Source: SLFH01 sp050486265 | GTDB taxonomy: Bacteria; Planctomycetota; Phycisphaerae; Phycisphaerales; UBA1924 | DNA length: 64,000 bases | NCBI GenBank assembly: GCA_050486265.1 | Contig: JBJHCY010000008.1 | Coordinates: 1 to 64,000 of the forward strand | Reading direction: 5' to 3' | The notes under the pieces: model-generated | Seen by the model: only the letters and a program-made list of their open reading frames with translations | What the model was told of the DNA's origin: nothing | Databases searched by the model: none | Shown: in pieces, positions 28,661 to 36,296 of the stretch | Layout of the letters: each line of letters starts with the position of its first letter | Numbering within the stretch: position 1 is the stretch's first letter | Program-made: the position numbers and the translations under genes

Positions 28661-30180
28661 TGCCAGAGAGCTACGACCGTCTTGCCGCCTACACACGCCG
28701 GATCGCGATTCTCGGATCGGTCGGGGCGTTGTCGAGTTGGGACCAGGAGACCTACATGCCGCGCAAGGCGGCCGAGGCGAGGTCGGAGCAGTCGGCGCTC
28801 CTCGCCGAGCTGATCCACGAGCGCATCACCAGCCCCGAGCTCGGCGATCTGATCTCGGCGGCCGAGGCGGACAAGGAAGTCATGGGCGACGGGGAGCTCG
28901 GCGCCAGTGTCCGCGAGTACCGGCGCGACTACGACAAGGCGACCAAGCTGCCCGGCGAGCTTGTCGCGGACATGGCCCGCACCGGCAGCCGCGCCCAGGA
29001 GGCCTGGAAGGACGCGAGGCAGCGGTCGGACTTCGAGGGCTTTGCGCCGTGGCTTGAGAAGGTGATCGGGCTCGCCCGGCGCAAGGCCGAGTGCCTGGGC
29101 ATTCCCGAGTCGGCGGGCAAAGATGGCGAGCTGTACGACGCGCTGCTCGACGACTACGAGCCCCGCACCAGCGCCAAAGACATCGAGGCGGTCTTCACCC
29201 CCCTCGCCAAAGAACTGGCCGATCTCTTGGGTGAGCTGCGCAAGGGCAAGCACCCGGGCGCGGGCATCCTCGACGCCCACATCCCCGCCGAGAACCAGCA
29301 CAAGTTCGGCCTGTTCATCATCGAGAAGCTCGGCTTCGACATGGAAGCGGGGCGGCTGGATGTCACCACGCACCCCTTCTGCTCGGGCTTCGGCCCCGGC
29401 GACACACGCCTGACCACCCGCTACCGCGACGAGCGGTTCACCGACGCGCTCTACGGCACCATGCACGAGTGCGGGCACGGGCTCTACGAGCAGGGCCTGC
29501 CCAAGCACGAGCGGTTCGGCGAGCCTCTGGCCGATTCGGTCTCGCTGGGCATCCACGAGAGCCAGTCGCGCCTGTGGGAAAACCTGGTCGGCCGGAGCCT
29601 GCCGTTCTGGGAGTGGGCGCTGCCTCACGCCAAGGAGATGCTCGGGGGCGACCTGCGGGGCGCGACGCCCGAGACGATGTTCAAGGCGGTCAACACGGCC
29701 GAGCCGAGCTTCATCCGCGTCGAGGCCGACGAGGCGACCTACAACGCGCATGTGTTCGTCCGCTTCGAGATCGAGCGGGCGGTCTTCTCGGGCGACCTGA
29801 AGGTGCGGGATATCCCGGGCGTCTGGAACGAGAAGTACAAGCAATACCTCGGCATCACCCCGCCCGACCACAGGCGGGGCTGCCTGCAGGATGTGCACTG
29901 GTCGTTCGGTCTGCTCGGTTACTTCCCGACCTACACGCTGGGCAACATCTACGCCTGCCAGCTCTGGGACAAGATCAACGAGGACATCCCGGGCCTCGAC
30001 GACCAGATGCGCAAGGGCGAGTTCGGCGAGTTGCTCGCGTGGCTTCGCGACAAGATCCACCGGCACGGGCGGCGGTATCCCGCGCCGGAACTCGCCGAGC
30101 GGGCGACGGGCAAGCCGCTGAGCGCCGAGCCCCTGCTGCGGCATCTCAGGGGGAGGCTGAAGCCGGTGTACGGGGTGTAG
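28660..30180 (+). CDS. M32-family metallocarboxypeptidase (carboxypeptidase Taq type)
   Basis: Zinc carboxypeptidase of 506 residues, the usual length. The active-site motif HECGH is at residues 269-273 and the third ligand Glu at 300 in GIHESQSRLWEN. Other M32 blocks such as HPFCSGFGPGDTRLTTRY and LQDVHWSFGLLGYFPTYTLG are present. It releases C-terminal residues from peptides, usually in the cytoplasm, and no signal peptide is seen. The gene is translationally coupled to the toroid protein upstream. Confidence 0.93.
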   Translation: MPESYDRLAAYTRRIAILGSVGALSSWDQETYMPRKAAEARSEQSALLAELIHERITSPELGDLISAAEADKEVMGDGELGASVREYRRDYDKATKLPGELVADMARTGSRAQEAWKDARQRSDFEGFAPWLEKVIGLARRKAECLGIPESAGKDGELYDALLDDYEPRTSAKDIEAVFTPLAKELADLLGELRKGKHPGAGILDAHIPAENQHKFGLFIIEKLGFDMEAGRLDVTTHPFCSGFGPGDTRLTTRYRDERFTDALYGTMHECGHGLYEQGLPKHERFGEPLADSVSLGIHESQSRLWENLVGRSLPFWEWALPHAKEMLGGDLRGATPETMFKAVNTAEPSFIRVEADEATYNAHVFVRFEIERAVFSGDLKVRDIPGVWNEKYKQYLGITPPDHRRGCLQDVHWSFGLLGYFPTYTLGNIYACQLWDKINEDIPGLDDQMRKGEFGELLAWLRDKIHRHGRRYPAPELAERATGKPLSAEPLLRHLRGRLKPVYGV

Positions 30181-30219
30181 CGCCAAGCAGAAACCATGAA
30201 TCGGCGAATCACCAGCACG

Positions 30220-31002
30220 CTACTCGATCGTTTGATTAGCGTGGAACTTCTTCGTGAGTTGGGCTACGCCTTTCGTTTCTTGAGAAGACTTGATCCGCTG
30301 TCGAAGGTCTACGATCACTAGTTCTGCGGCTTCGACGCCAACCGGGATGTCAATCGCCGATTTTGTCTGTGAAACGCGAGGCGAGGCAATGCTCGGGCAC
30401 GGAATGGAGACGGCGGGTGTTGCGGCGAAAGCGAAACCAGCCACGCAGAATTGGATGAAGGGATGCTCGCGGGGAGGATCTGGTAAGATTCGGGGGCAGA
30501 TCAAGGCGTTCCTCAAATCGACCCACTTGCCGCTGCGCTTGAATCGCGGGAGTTTGTTCACAATAATGGACCATTCGCAAATGTCCTCGAATTGGTGTGG
30601 GACATTGTCGAAAACAGTGAGCTGTGGCTCGCTGGCAATGTACTTCCATGCAGTAAACGCTGTGAAATCAACCACGGTTTTGTACTCTTGGTCGATTAGT
30701 CGCACAGTCTCGCCGCGCTTCCACGCCAGCGTGTACTCTGGGGGAGGCTCGGTTAGCAAGTGCTTTGCGCGACGATCAACTTCGCTGAATGAGTTTTCGC
30801 ATTTCTCGCACATGATGTCCTTTGAACTAGGAATGTCCTGCGCCACGCGGGATTGATTTCGATAGATGCCGATGGTTGTGCAATTCAGCGTAGGATCACT
30901 AGCGAGCTTCTTGGCCCATTTTGGAAGTATGTGTGACTTTACAGGCGGCGCATTCTCACCCCCGCACCGCAGGCACCGGAAGGGTTGGGTATCCTCTGAC
31001 AC
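30220..31002 (-). CDS. Low-GC HNH-like zinc-binding protein
   Basis: A 260-residue protein. The N-terminus has two Cys pairs, CLRC (residues 9-12) and CEKC (near 50), flanking the motif SHILPKW; this arrangement resembles HNH-type domains whose first His lies in an SHI-P-K segment. The rest is unrecognised. The GTG at 31002 is the chosen start: AAAGGA lies six bases ahead, whereas the longer frame to 31719 runs through the divergent lipoprotein gene. Base composition is visibly lower in G+C (near 50 percent by eye) than neighbours and codon use differs, suggesting recent transfer. A nuclease role is possible but not shown. Confidence 0.6.
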   Translation of the reverse strand: MSEDTQPFRCLRCGGENAPPVKSHILPKWAKKLASDPTLNCTTIGIYRNQSRVAQDIPSSKDIMCEKCENSFSEVDRRAKHLLTEPPPEYTLAWKRGETVRLIDQEYKTVVDFTAFTAWKYIASEPQLTVFDNVPHQFEDICEWSIIVNKLPRFKRSGKWVDLRNALICPRILPDPPREHPFIQFCVAGFAFAATPAVSIPCPSIASPRVSQTKSAIDIPVGVEAAELVIVDLRQRIKSSQETKGVAQLTKKFHANQTIE

Positions 31003-31035
31003 TGTTGATCCTTTCGACCCAAAGAGGAGTATGTC

Positions 31036-31470
31036 ATGGGCAAGTCGCTCGGTCTGGTTATTGTAGCAGTGTCGATCGTGTTGTGTTCGGCACTCGGCGC
31101 CTGCGCCACCGGCGACAGGACCGGGCCGCCGAACCTGGCCGCGGGCTCGTGGCGGATGAGCGAGCTTCCCGGTTTCACGCTCTCGCCCGACGCGAGCCCG
31201 ACGATGACGGTCACCTCCGACGGGCGGGTGCACGGCAGCGGCGGCGTGAACCGCTACACGACGCGCCTGGGCGGGCCGGAAGAGCGGCCGCAGGCGGTCT
31301 TCCACCACATCGCCGCGACCAAGATGGCCGGCGACCCGGACCGGATGGCGGTCGAGCAGGCGTTCTTCGAGGCGCTCTCGCGGGCCGACGACGCGGTGGT
31401 CCGCAACGGGACGCTGGAGCTCAAGTCGGAGGGGCGCACGATCGCGACCTTCCGCCAGAGGCGTGACTGA
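31036..31470 (+). CDS. META-domain lipoprotein
   Basis: A 144-residue lipoprotein; the lipobox is LGAC with Cys23. The mature part has the META/HslJ pattern GSWRMSELPG, then a central GSGGVNRYTTR and IAATKMAGDPDRMAVEQAFFEAL, ending with a short strand-rich tail. META domains occur in envelope stress and motility-related proteins but have no agreed biochemical role. GAGGAG lies seven bases before the ATG. It is followed by a paralog 98 bases downstream. Confidence 0.75.
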   Translation: MGKSLGLVIVAVSIVLCSALGACATGDRTGPPNLAAGSWRMSELPGFTLSPDASPTMTVTSDGRVHGSGGVNRYTTRLGGPEERPQAVFHHIAATKMAGDPDRMAVEQAFFEALSRADDAVVRNGTLELKSEGRTIATFRQRRD

Positions 31471-31511
31471 CCCGGCCCGTTGCGGCGCCGATGCCGCATG
31501 GATGGGTGTGG

Positions 31512-31517
31512 TATGCT
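31512..31517 (+). promoter_or_regulatory. Possible -10 box between the two META lipoprotein genes
   Basis: TATGCT, 52 bases before the second gene's ATG; no -35 seen. Confidence 0.25.
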
Positions 31518-31568
31518 CGGTTTCCGCGGCGTTGCCCGCGGGAGTCGAACAGACTGAGGAGCGACACC

Positions 31569-32129
31569 ATGGCACGCCCGATCGCCTTTGCGACGCTTTG
31601 CCTCTCAGCCGCGGTCCTAGCCGCCGGGTGCGCCTGCAGCCGGTGCGAGAGCGGGACTGCGGCCGCGGCGCCCGAGCACGCAGCGAGCGAAAGACAAGAG
31701 CGGACAGCGAGCGAGGCACAGGAGCGCACGGCGAGCGAGGCCCAGGAGCGAACGGCGATGGCCGAGCATAAAGACGCGCTCGGCCCGGGCTCGTGGCGGA
31801 TCCGTGAACTGCCCGGCGCCGATCTCTCGACCGTTTCGAATGTGCCGACGCTGGTGATCGATGAAGACGGCGAAGCGAGCGGGACCAGCGGCGTCAACAC
31901 CTTCAACGCGACCGTCGAAACCGACGCCTCGGGCGCGATCCGCTTTGCCGAGTTGATCTACACCGAGATGGCGGGCTCGCCTGAGGCGATGGCCGTCGAG
32001 GGCGTGTTTTTCAGAGCGCTCGCCTCGGCCGACGGCGTTTCGCTGCGCGACGGGCGGCTGGAACTGACCTCGGGCGGCGAGGTTGTGGCGGTGTTTGAGG
32101 CGCAGGGCGGCGCGGGCGCAGGGGGCTGA
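31569..32129 (+). CDS. META-domain lipoprotein with an octapeptide-repeat linker
   Basis: A 186-residue paralog of the preceding gene. The lipobox is LAAG with Cys21. Between the lipid anchor and the META domain lies a linker of three 24-base direct repeats (31683-31754), each encoding ASExQERT. The domain then reads GSWRIRELPGADLS, GTSGVNTFNATVE and TEMAGSPEAMAVEGVFFRAL. The charged repeat linker may span periplasm to the cell wall or outer layer. GAGGAG sits seven bases ahead of the ATG. Confidence 0.75.
   Translation: MARPIAFATLCLSAAVLAAGCACSRCESGTAAAAPEHAASERQERTASEAQERTASEAQERTAMAEHKDALGPGSWRIRELPGADLSTVSNVPTLVIDEDGEASGTSGVNTFNATVETDASGAIRFAELIYTEMAGSPEAMAVEGVFFRALASADGVSLRDGRLELTSGGEVVAVFEAQGGAGAGG
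31683..31754 (+). repeat. Three tandem 24-base in-frame repeats
   Basis: Units 31683-31706, 31707-31730 and 31731-31754 encode ASERQERT, ASEAQERT and ASEAQERT. Differences are mostly synonymous, so the repeat is older than a fresh slippage event. Confidence 0.85.
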
Positions 32130-32134
32130 TCGCC

Positions 32135-32980
32135 GTGACATCTTGGGACGAGAACCTCAGAGAGCGATCGCGGTTCAGGTCGCTGGCGAGCCAGGCGGCG
32201 GCCGACCCCGAAGCGTGGCGCGGAGACGCCGACAGGAAGATCGATCCGGCGCTGGAGGCGATCCCGTTCAGGCTCGACGGCGAGCGCTTGGAAGAGCGGC
32301 TCGACGGGATCGTCCTGCAAGCGGGGCCGAACTTGGCGTGCGGGCCGAGCTCGCGATACGAAGGGTACTGGCCGCTCGGCGCAACGCTGCGGAGTCTGTC
32401 CCCCCGTTGGAAACGCCGCAAACAGAACAACGATCTTTACTTTGTGCTGCCGCAGCGTCGGTTTGTTGCTGTATCGGTCTGCATCGTTTTCGGCATGTTG
32501 CTGGCGGCGTTTCTGATCGACTATTTCGCCGGGCCGATCCGCATGGAGACCGGTCGGGATGACGGACCGGCTCTGTTCGCGTCCGCGTTCCTGGGCTTCG
32601 GGTTGCTGTGTTTGGGATCGTGCTGGTACTACTTCGCCGCGAGGGTGAAGTATGTCTGCTCATCATCTGGTTTGGCTCGGGTTGCGTGCAAACTACCGCT
32701 GCGTCGCGAGCGGTTGTACGAGATCTTGCCGCAGGACGCCGCGTTTGTCTTTGCGCCGGTGAGACTCGTTTACCGGAGGCGGCATGGCGATTTCAGTATC
32801 TTCCGGCTCGGGTTGTTCGTGGTCGCGGACGGCAGACCGATCATGCCGATCGCCGTGCATGCTTCGGCTTGGCGTGTGGTGGAAGCGGCGCGTTCGATGC
32901 CGGAGAGCGTGGGAAATCCCGCCAATTTCTACCTCACATATCGGTTGCTTGTGCCTTCGACCTCGTTGGTTCGGCGGTGA
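32135..32980 (+). CDS. Two-helix membrane protein of unknown function
   Basis: A 281-residue protein that begins at a GTG five bases after the lipoprotein stop. Residues 1-105 are soluble; two membrane helices follow at about 109-129 (FVAVSVCIVFGMLLAAFLI) and 148-168, then a cytoplasmic beta-rich tail (YVCSSSGLARVACKLPLRRE) of about 110 residues. The layout resembles bacterial PH-domain membrane proteins, but I cannot assign it. Its last 47 bases overlap the end of the convergent doxX gene. Confidence 0.6.
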   Translation: MTSWDENLRERSRFRSLASQAAADPEAWRGDADRKIDPALEAIPFRLDGERLEERLDGIVLQAGPNLACGPSSRYEGYWPLGATLRSLSPRWKRRKQNNDLYFVLPQRRFVAVSVCIVFGMLLAAFLIDYFAGPIRMETGRDDGPALFASAFLGFGLLCLGSCWYYFAARVKYVCSSSGLARVACKLPLRRERLYEILPQDAAFVFAPVRLVYRRRHGDFSIFRLGLFVVADGRPIMPIAVHASAWRVVEAARSMPESVGNPANFYLTYRLLVPSTSLVRR

Positions 32981-33455
32981 GTTGTCCGCCCCGCACCGTC
33001 GCGCCGATGACGATCCCCGCGGCGATCACGACCGCGTTCTTGGCGATGTACTGCCCCTCCATGGTCAGCGCGACCGGGAAGACGCGCCACACCTCGCCCG
33101 GAAACAGCAGCACGGGCGTGAGCGTCCCGAGCATCTGAAAAGCGAGGAGCAGCAGCACCGCGCGCAGCCAGACGCCCGCGAGCAGCCCCAGTCCGATCAC
33201 GGTCTCCAGGAGCGCGACCGCTGGGCGCGCGAGCCCCGGCCCGACGATGTCGAAGGTCATCGCGGCGACCGTCCGCGTCGCCAGTTCGTCGGCGGGGCTG
33301 AGCCCGGGCACAAACTTGATCGCCCCGAACCAGAGGAAGACGACGCCGACACTGATCCGGAGGATCGTCAGCCCATGGCGGGCCATCCACGAGGTGATGC
33401 GCCGGTCGACGCGGTCGAAGCGTTCGCGGAGATCGGATGGGGAGGAGCTGGGCAT
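32934..33455 (-). CDS. DoxX-family membrane protein
   Basis: A 173-residue integral membrane protein with four helices (ILRISVGVVFLWFGAIKFVPG, then AVALLETVIGLGLLAGVWL, LLLAFQMLGTLTPVLLF and a last helix ending AAGIVIGATV). The first helix motif and the second-helix Glu are typical of DoxX/DUF417-like proteins linked to redox or thiol metabolism. The ATG at 33455 is preferred; the frame could start at a TTG at 33485, but that would translate through a palindromic site. No ribosome binding site is visible before the ATG, so the transcript may be nearly leaderless. Confidence 0.75.
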   Translation of the reverse strand: MPSSSPSDLRERFDRVDRRITSWMARHGLTILRISVGVVFLWFGAIKFVPGLSPADELATRTVAAMTFDIVGPGLARPAVALLETVIGLGLLAGVWLRAVLLLLAFQMLGTLTPVLLFPGEVWRVFPVALTMEGQYIAKNAVVIAAGIVIGATVRGGQLTAEPTRSKAQATDM

Positions 33456-33464
33456 TGCGGTTTC

Positions 33465-33481
33465 GCAGTAAAAATTACTGC
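33465..33481. promoter_or_regulatory. Perfect AT-rich palindrome upstream of doxX (candidate operator)
   Basis: GCAGTAAAAATTACTGC: 7-base arms and a 3-base centre, ten bases before the doxX ATG. It is one of the few AT-rich sites in the window. Its form fits a dimeric winged-helix repressor site (HxlR/MarR type); this is inference. Confidence 0.4.
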
Positions 33482-33535
33482 ACAACAGTGTGGCCGCGTT
33501 GGACCGCAGTCAACCCTTTGGGCGATCGGCGGCCT

Positions 33536-34981
33536 TCACCGTCGGAGCACGACCTGGCCCCGTCTGCCGTCGCGGATGAGGTGCAGGAGGACGCCGTCGG
33601 CGGGGTCGGCGCGGCTGGCGCGTTCGACGAAGTCTTCTTCGTCGGCGATGATCTCGCGGTCGATGGCGTAGATGATGTCGCCTCGCCGGAGGCCGGCGCT
33701 GGAGGCGGGGCTGTTGCGGAGGACCTCGCGGACGACGACGCCCTCGACGCCGAGGTCGGGGTCGTAGCCGAGCCGGGCGAGGATGTCGCGCGAGAGCGTC
33801 TCGACGACGAGGCCGAGCTCCTGCGAGGCGGTGACGCCGAAGCGTTCGGCGAGCCAGCGGTCGGCGTCGGCGACTTCGGCGGTGAGGGTCAGCGGCTCGC
33901 CGTCGCGGAGGAGTTCGACCTTCGCTTCTGCGCCGGGTCCGGCGACGCGGATGAGGCCGAGCAGGCCTCGCGCGTTGCGGACGGGTCTCCCGTCGAAACG
34001 GATCACGATGTCGCCGGCCTGGAGGCCTGCTTCGTCTGCGGGCGAGCCCTCGCGGACGGCGCGAAGCAGGGCGCCGCCGGTTTCCCGGATGCGGAGGCGC
34101 CGGATCATCTGGTCGGGCACATTGTCGGTCTCGATGCCGAGCCAGCCGCGCCGGATGCGCCCGTGGTCGATGAGCGTGCGCATGACGCCGCGGGCGAGAT
34201 CGGCGGGGATGGCGAAGCCGAGGCCGGCGGAGTCGCCCGAGCGGGTGAAGATGGCGGTGTTGATGCCGACGACCTCGCCGTCGAGGTTGACGAGGGGGCC
34301 GCCGGAGTTTCCGGGGTTGATGGCGGCGTCGGTCTGAATGAAGTCTTCGTAGCTGTCGTCGCTGACGCCGACGATGCCGGTGCGTTCGACGGCCGAGACG
34401 ATGCCGGCGGTGACGGTCTGGGCGAGGCCGAAGGGCGAGCCGACGGCGAGCACCCAGTCGCCGACCTCGGGGCGTCCGGCGGCAGCGAACTCGGCGGGGA
34501 CGAGCGGGCCTTCGAGGCGTTCGGGGTCGATCAGCAGCACGGCGATGTCGGTCCCGCGGTCGTGGCCGATGACCTCGGCGGGGATCTCCTGACCATCGTT
34601 GAAGCGGACGAGGAGGCGGTCGGCGTCGGCGATGACATGGGCGTTGGTGAGGATGTGGCCGTCGGCGGAGACGACCACGCCCGAGCCGAGGTTGCGGTGG
34701 GTGCGTCGGAAGGCGCGTCCGAAGATGTCGCGGACGACGCGGTCCTGCTCGGTGGTGATGTGGACGACCGAGGGGCCGATGCGTTCGGCGGCGTTTCTGA
34801 AGGCGGCCGAGAGCGAGCGGGCGAAGGCCCGGGATTCATCGGCGGCGGTTTGTTGTGCAGGCTGGGCTGCTTCACCCGGCTCGGCGAGCCGGGCTGCCCG
34901 ATCAGCACCCGGCTCGGCCGCGATCGCGGGGTTTGCGAGGAGCAGGCTTCCCAGGACGAGGCTCGTCAGGGTTCGGTACAC
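33536..34981 (-). CDS. DegP/HtrA-type periplasmic serine protease with two PDZ domains
   Basis: A 481-residue exported protease for envelope protein quality control. The signal peptide ends near NPAIAAEP. The trypsin-like triad is His115 (TNAHVI), Asp145 (RGTDIAVL) and Ser226 (GNSGGPL). Two PDZ domains follow (about 300-385 and 395-475), each with a carboxylate-binding loop such as GWLGI. The start is a GTG. It is the last gene of the minus-strand queC-queE-queD run, only 30 bases after queD, so it may share that transcript as well as having its own promoter. Confidence 0.92.
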   Translation of the reverse strand: MYRTLTSLVLGSLLLANPAIAAEPGADRAARLAEPGEAAQPAQQTAADESRAFARSLSAAFRNAAERIGPSVVHITTEQDRVVRDIFGRAFRRTHRNLGSGVVVSADGHILTNAHVIADADRLLVRFNDGQEIPAEVIGHDRGTDIAVLLIDPERLEGPLVPAEFAAAGRPEVGDWVLAVGSPFGLAQTVTAGIVSAVERTGIVGVSDDSYEDFIQTDAAINPGNSGGPLVNLDGEVVGINTAIFTRSGDSAGLGFAIPADLARGVMRTLIDHGRIRRGWLGIETDNVPDQMIRRLRIRETGGALLRAVREGSPADEAGLQAGDIVIRFDGRPVRNARGLLGLIRVAGPGAEAKVELLRDGEPLTLTAEVADADRWLAERFGVTASQELGLVVETLSRDILARLGYDPDLGVEGVVVREVLRNSPASSAGLRRGDIIYAIDREIIADEEDFVERASRADPADGVLLHLIRDGRRGQVVLRR

Positions 34982-35011
34982 GGGGCGCCTCCGGTGGGGG
35001 TCGGTGGGGGA

Positions 35012-35476
35012 TCAGTCGATGCCGTACTCGGCCCAGCTCGACGAGGTCTCGCCGACGCGGACGCGTTCGACCACGACATGCGTCGGGAGGGTGTAGCGGT
35101 GCCCGTCTTCTGCGGCGAACGAGGCGCTGGAGGCGATCTGCTCGCGGAGGAACTCGAAGATCCTGCGGGCCATGGCCTCTGTGGTGGGGTCCTCGTTGTC
35201 GAAGGCGATGACGCGGTCGCCCTGCTCGAGCAGGCTGGGGAGGAAGGGGTCGTTGCTGTTGACGACCATGGCGTGGTCGAAGCGGTCGAGGAAGGGGGCG
35301 AGGGCGAGTTTCAGGGCCTTGAAGTCGCAGACCATGTCGCGCTCGTCGAGGCGGTCGGCGGAGAGGACGACCTCGATTCTGCGGCTGTGCCCGTGGGGAA
35401 AACGACACCGCCCGGGGTGCTTGGAGAGCATGTGCCCGGACTCGACCTCGAAGACTTTGCAGACCCTGTATCGCAC
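35012..35476 (-). CDS. queD: 6-carboxy-5,6,7,8-tetrahydropterin synthase
   Basis: Converts 7,8-dihydroneopterin triphosphate to CPH4 in queuosine biosynthesis. Zinc ligands His15, His28 and His30 and the catalytic Cys24 are all present in the segment GHMLSKHPGRCRFPHGHS; a distal Glu lies in VRVGETSSSWAEY. At 154 residues it is longer than E. coli QueD (about 120) because of insertions after residue 85. It is 97 bases downstream of queE. Confidence 0.92.
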   Translation of the reverse strand: MRYRVCKVFEVESGHMLSKHPGRCRFPHGHSRRIEVVLSADRLDERDMVCDFKALKLALAPFLDRFDHAMVVNSNDPFLPSLLEQGDRVIAFDNEDPTTEAMARRIFEFLREQIASSASFAAEDGHRYTLPTHVVVERVRVGETSSSWAEYGID

Positions 35477-35573
35477 GCGGGGATGGTAGGGGGAGGGCGG
35501 CGGGATTGAAACGCCCGAGAACCGCGGTGTTTGCAGGTGTCGTGGCTTGGCGGCGTGTGAGACTCGCGGGGGG

Positions 35574-36290
35574 TCAGGTGCCGCGGGTGTCGCCGAAGAG
35601 TTGGGCGTGCAGGCGGTGGCAGAACCGCCATCCCCGGGCGAGGCAGAGGTCGACGACCCAGCGGACGGACGCGGGGTCGGGCGTGGTCGCCCCCTCGGGC
35701 ATGAGCATGATGTCGGCGGGGTCGAGGCGGACGGACTTTTCGATGTCGGCGAGCAGGGCGTCGATCTCGGCGAGGTCGGCCTCGGAGGTGACGACGAACT
35801 TGAGCTGGTGGTCGGGGTAACGGATGAGGAGCTTGGGGAGGTCGCAGAGGTTCAGACGCCGGCGTTCGTGGCATTTGGCCCACCCGCCGTCGGGGTCGCG
35901 GGGGTCGTTGTGCGGCGTCGAATTGCTGAGCTTGGGGCTGATCGACATCAGGTCGCAGAACGGTGTTCTGAAAACGGTGCCGGCGGTCTCAATGGTGATG
36001 TGCATGCCCGCGTCGTGGAGCTGTTGGCAGAGCGGATAGAGCCTTTTGAAGATCATCGGCTCGCCGCCGGTGACGACGGCGTGACGCGCGCCGGAGTTGA
36101 CGGCGGCCCGGACGATGTCGCCGATGGACTGCTTGTCGCCCTCGGGGTTCCAGCTCGCGTAGGGGGTGTCGCACCAAGAGCAGCGGAGGTTGCAGCCGCT
36201 GAGGCGGATGAACCAGCTCGGCACGCCGGTGAGTTTGCCCTCGCCCTGGAGGGAGAGGAAGGCTTCGGAGATGGGGAGGGTGTCGGTCAT
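35574..36290 (-). CDS. queE: 7-carboxy-7-deazaguanine synthase (radical SAM)
   Basis: Radical SAM enzyme that rearranges CPH4 to 7-carboxy-7-deazaguanine. The iron-sulfur motif Cx3Cx2C occurs in SGCNLRCSWCDTPYA. The N-terminal SEAFLSLQGEGKLTG and the VTGGEPMIF glycine motif fit QueE. The 238-residue length is within range. Its ATG lies six bases after the queC stop. Confidence 0.95.
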   Translation of the reverse strand: MTDTLPISEAFLSLQGEGKLTGVPSWFIRLSGCNLRCSWCDTPYASWNPEGDKQSIGDIVRAAVNSGARHAVVTGGEPMIFKRLYPLCQQLHDAGMHITIETAGTVFRTPFCDLMSISPKLSNSTPHNDPRDPDGGWAKCHERRRLNLCDLPKLLIRYPDHQLKFVVTSEADLAEIDALLADIEKSVRLDPADIMLMPEGATTPDPASVRWVVDLCLARGWRFCHRLHAQLFGDTRGT

Positions 36291-36296
36291 CTGCGG

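Noticed and set aside
31683..31754. Short regular repeats as a possible CRISPR array
   Set aside because: The units are contiguous, in frame, 24 bases long and without spacers; they encode a linker.
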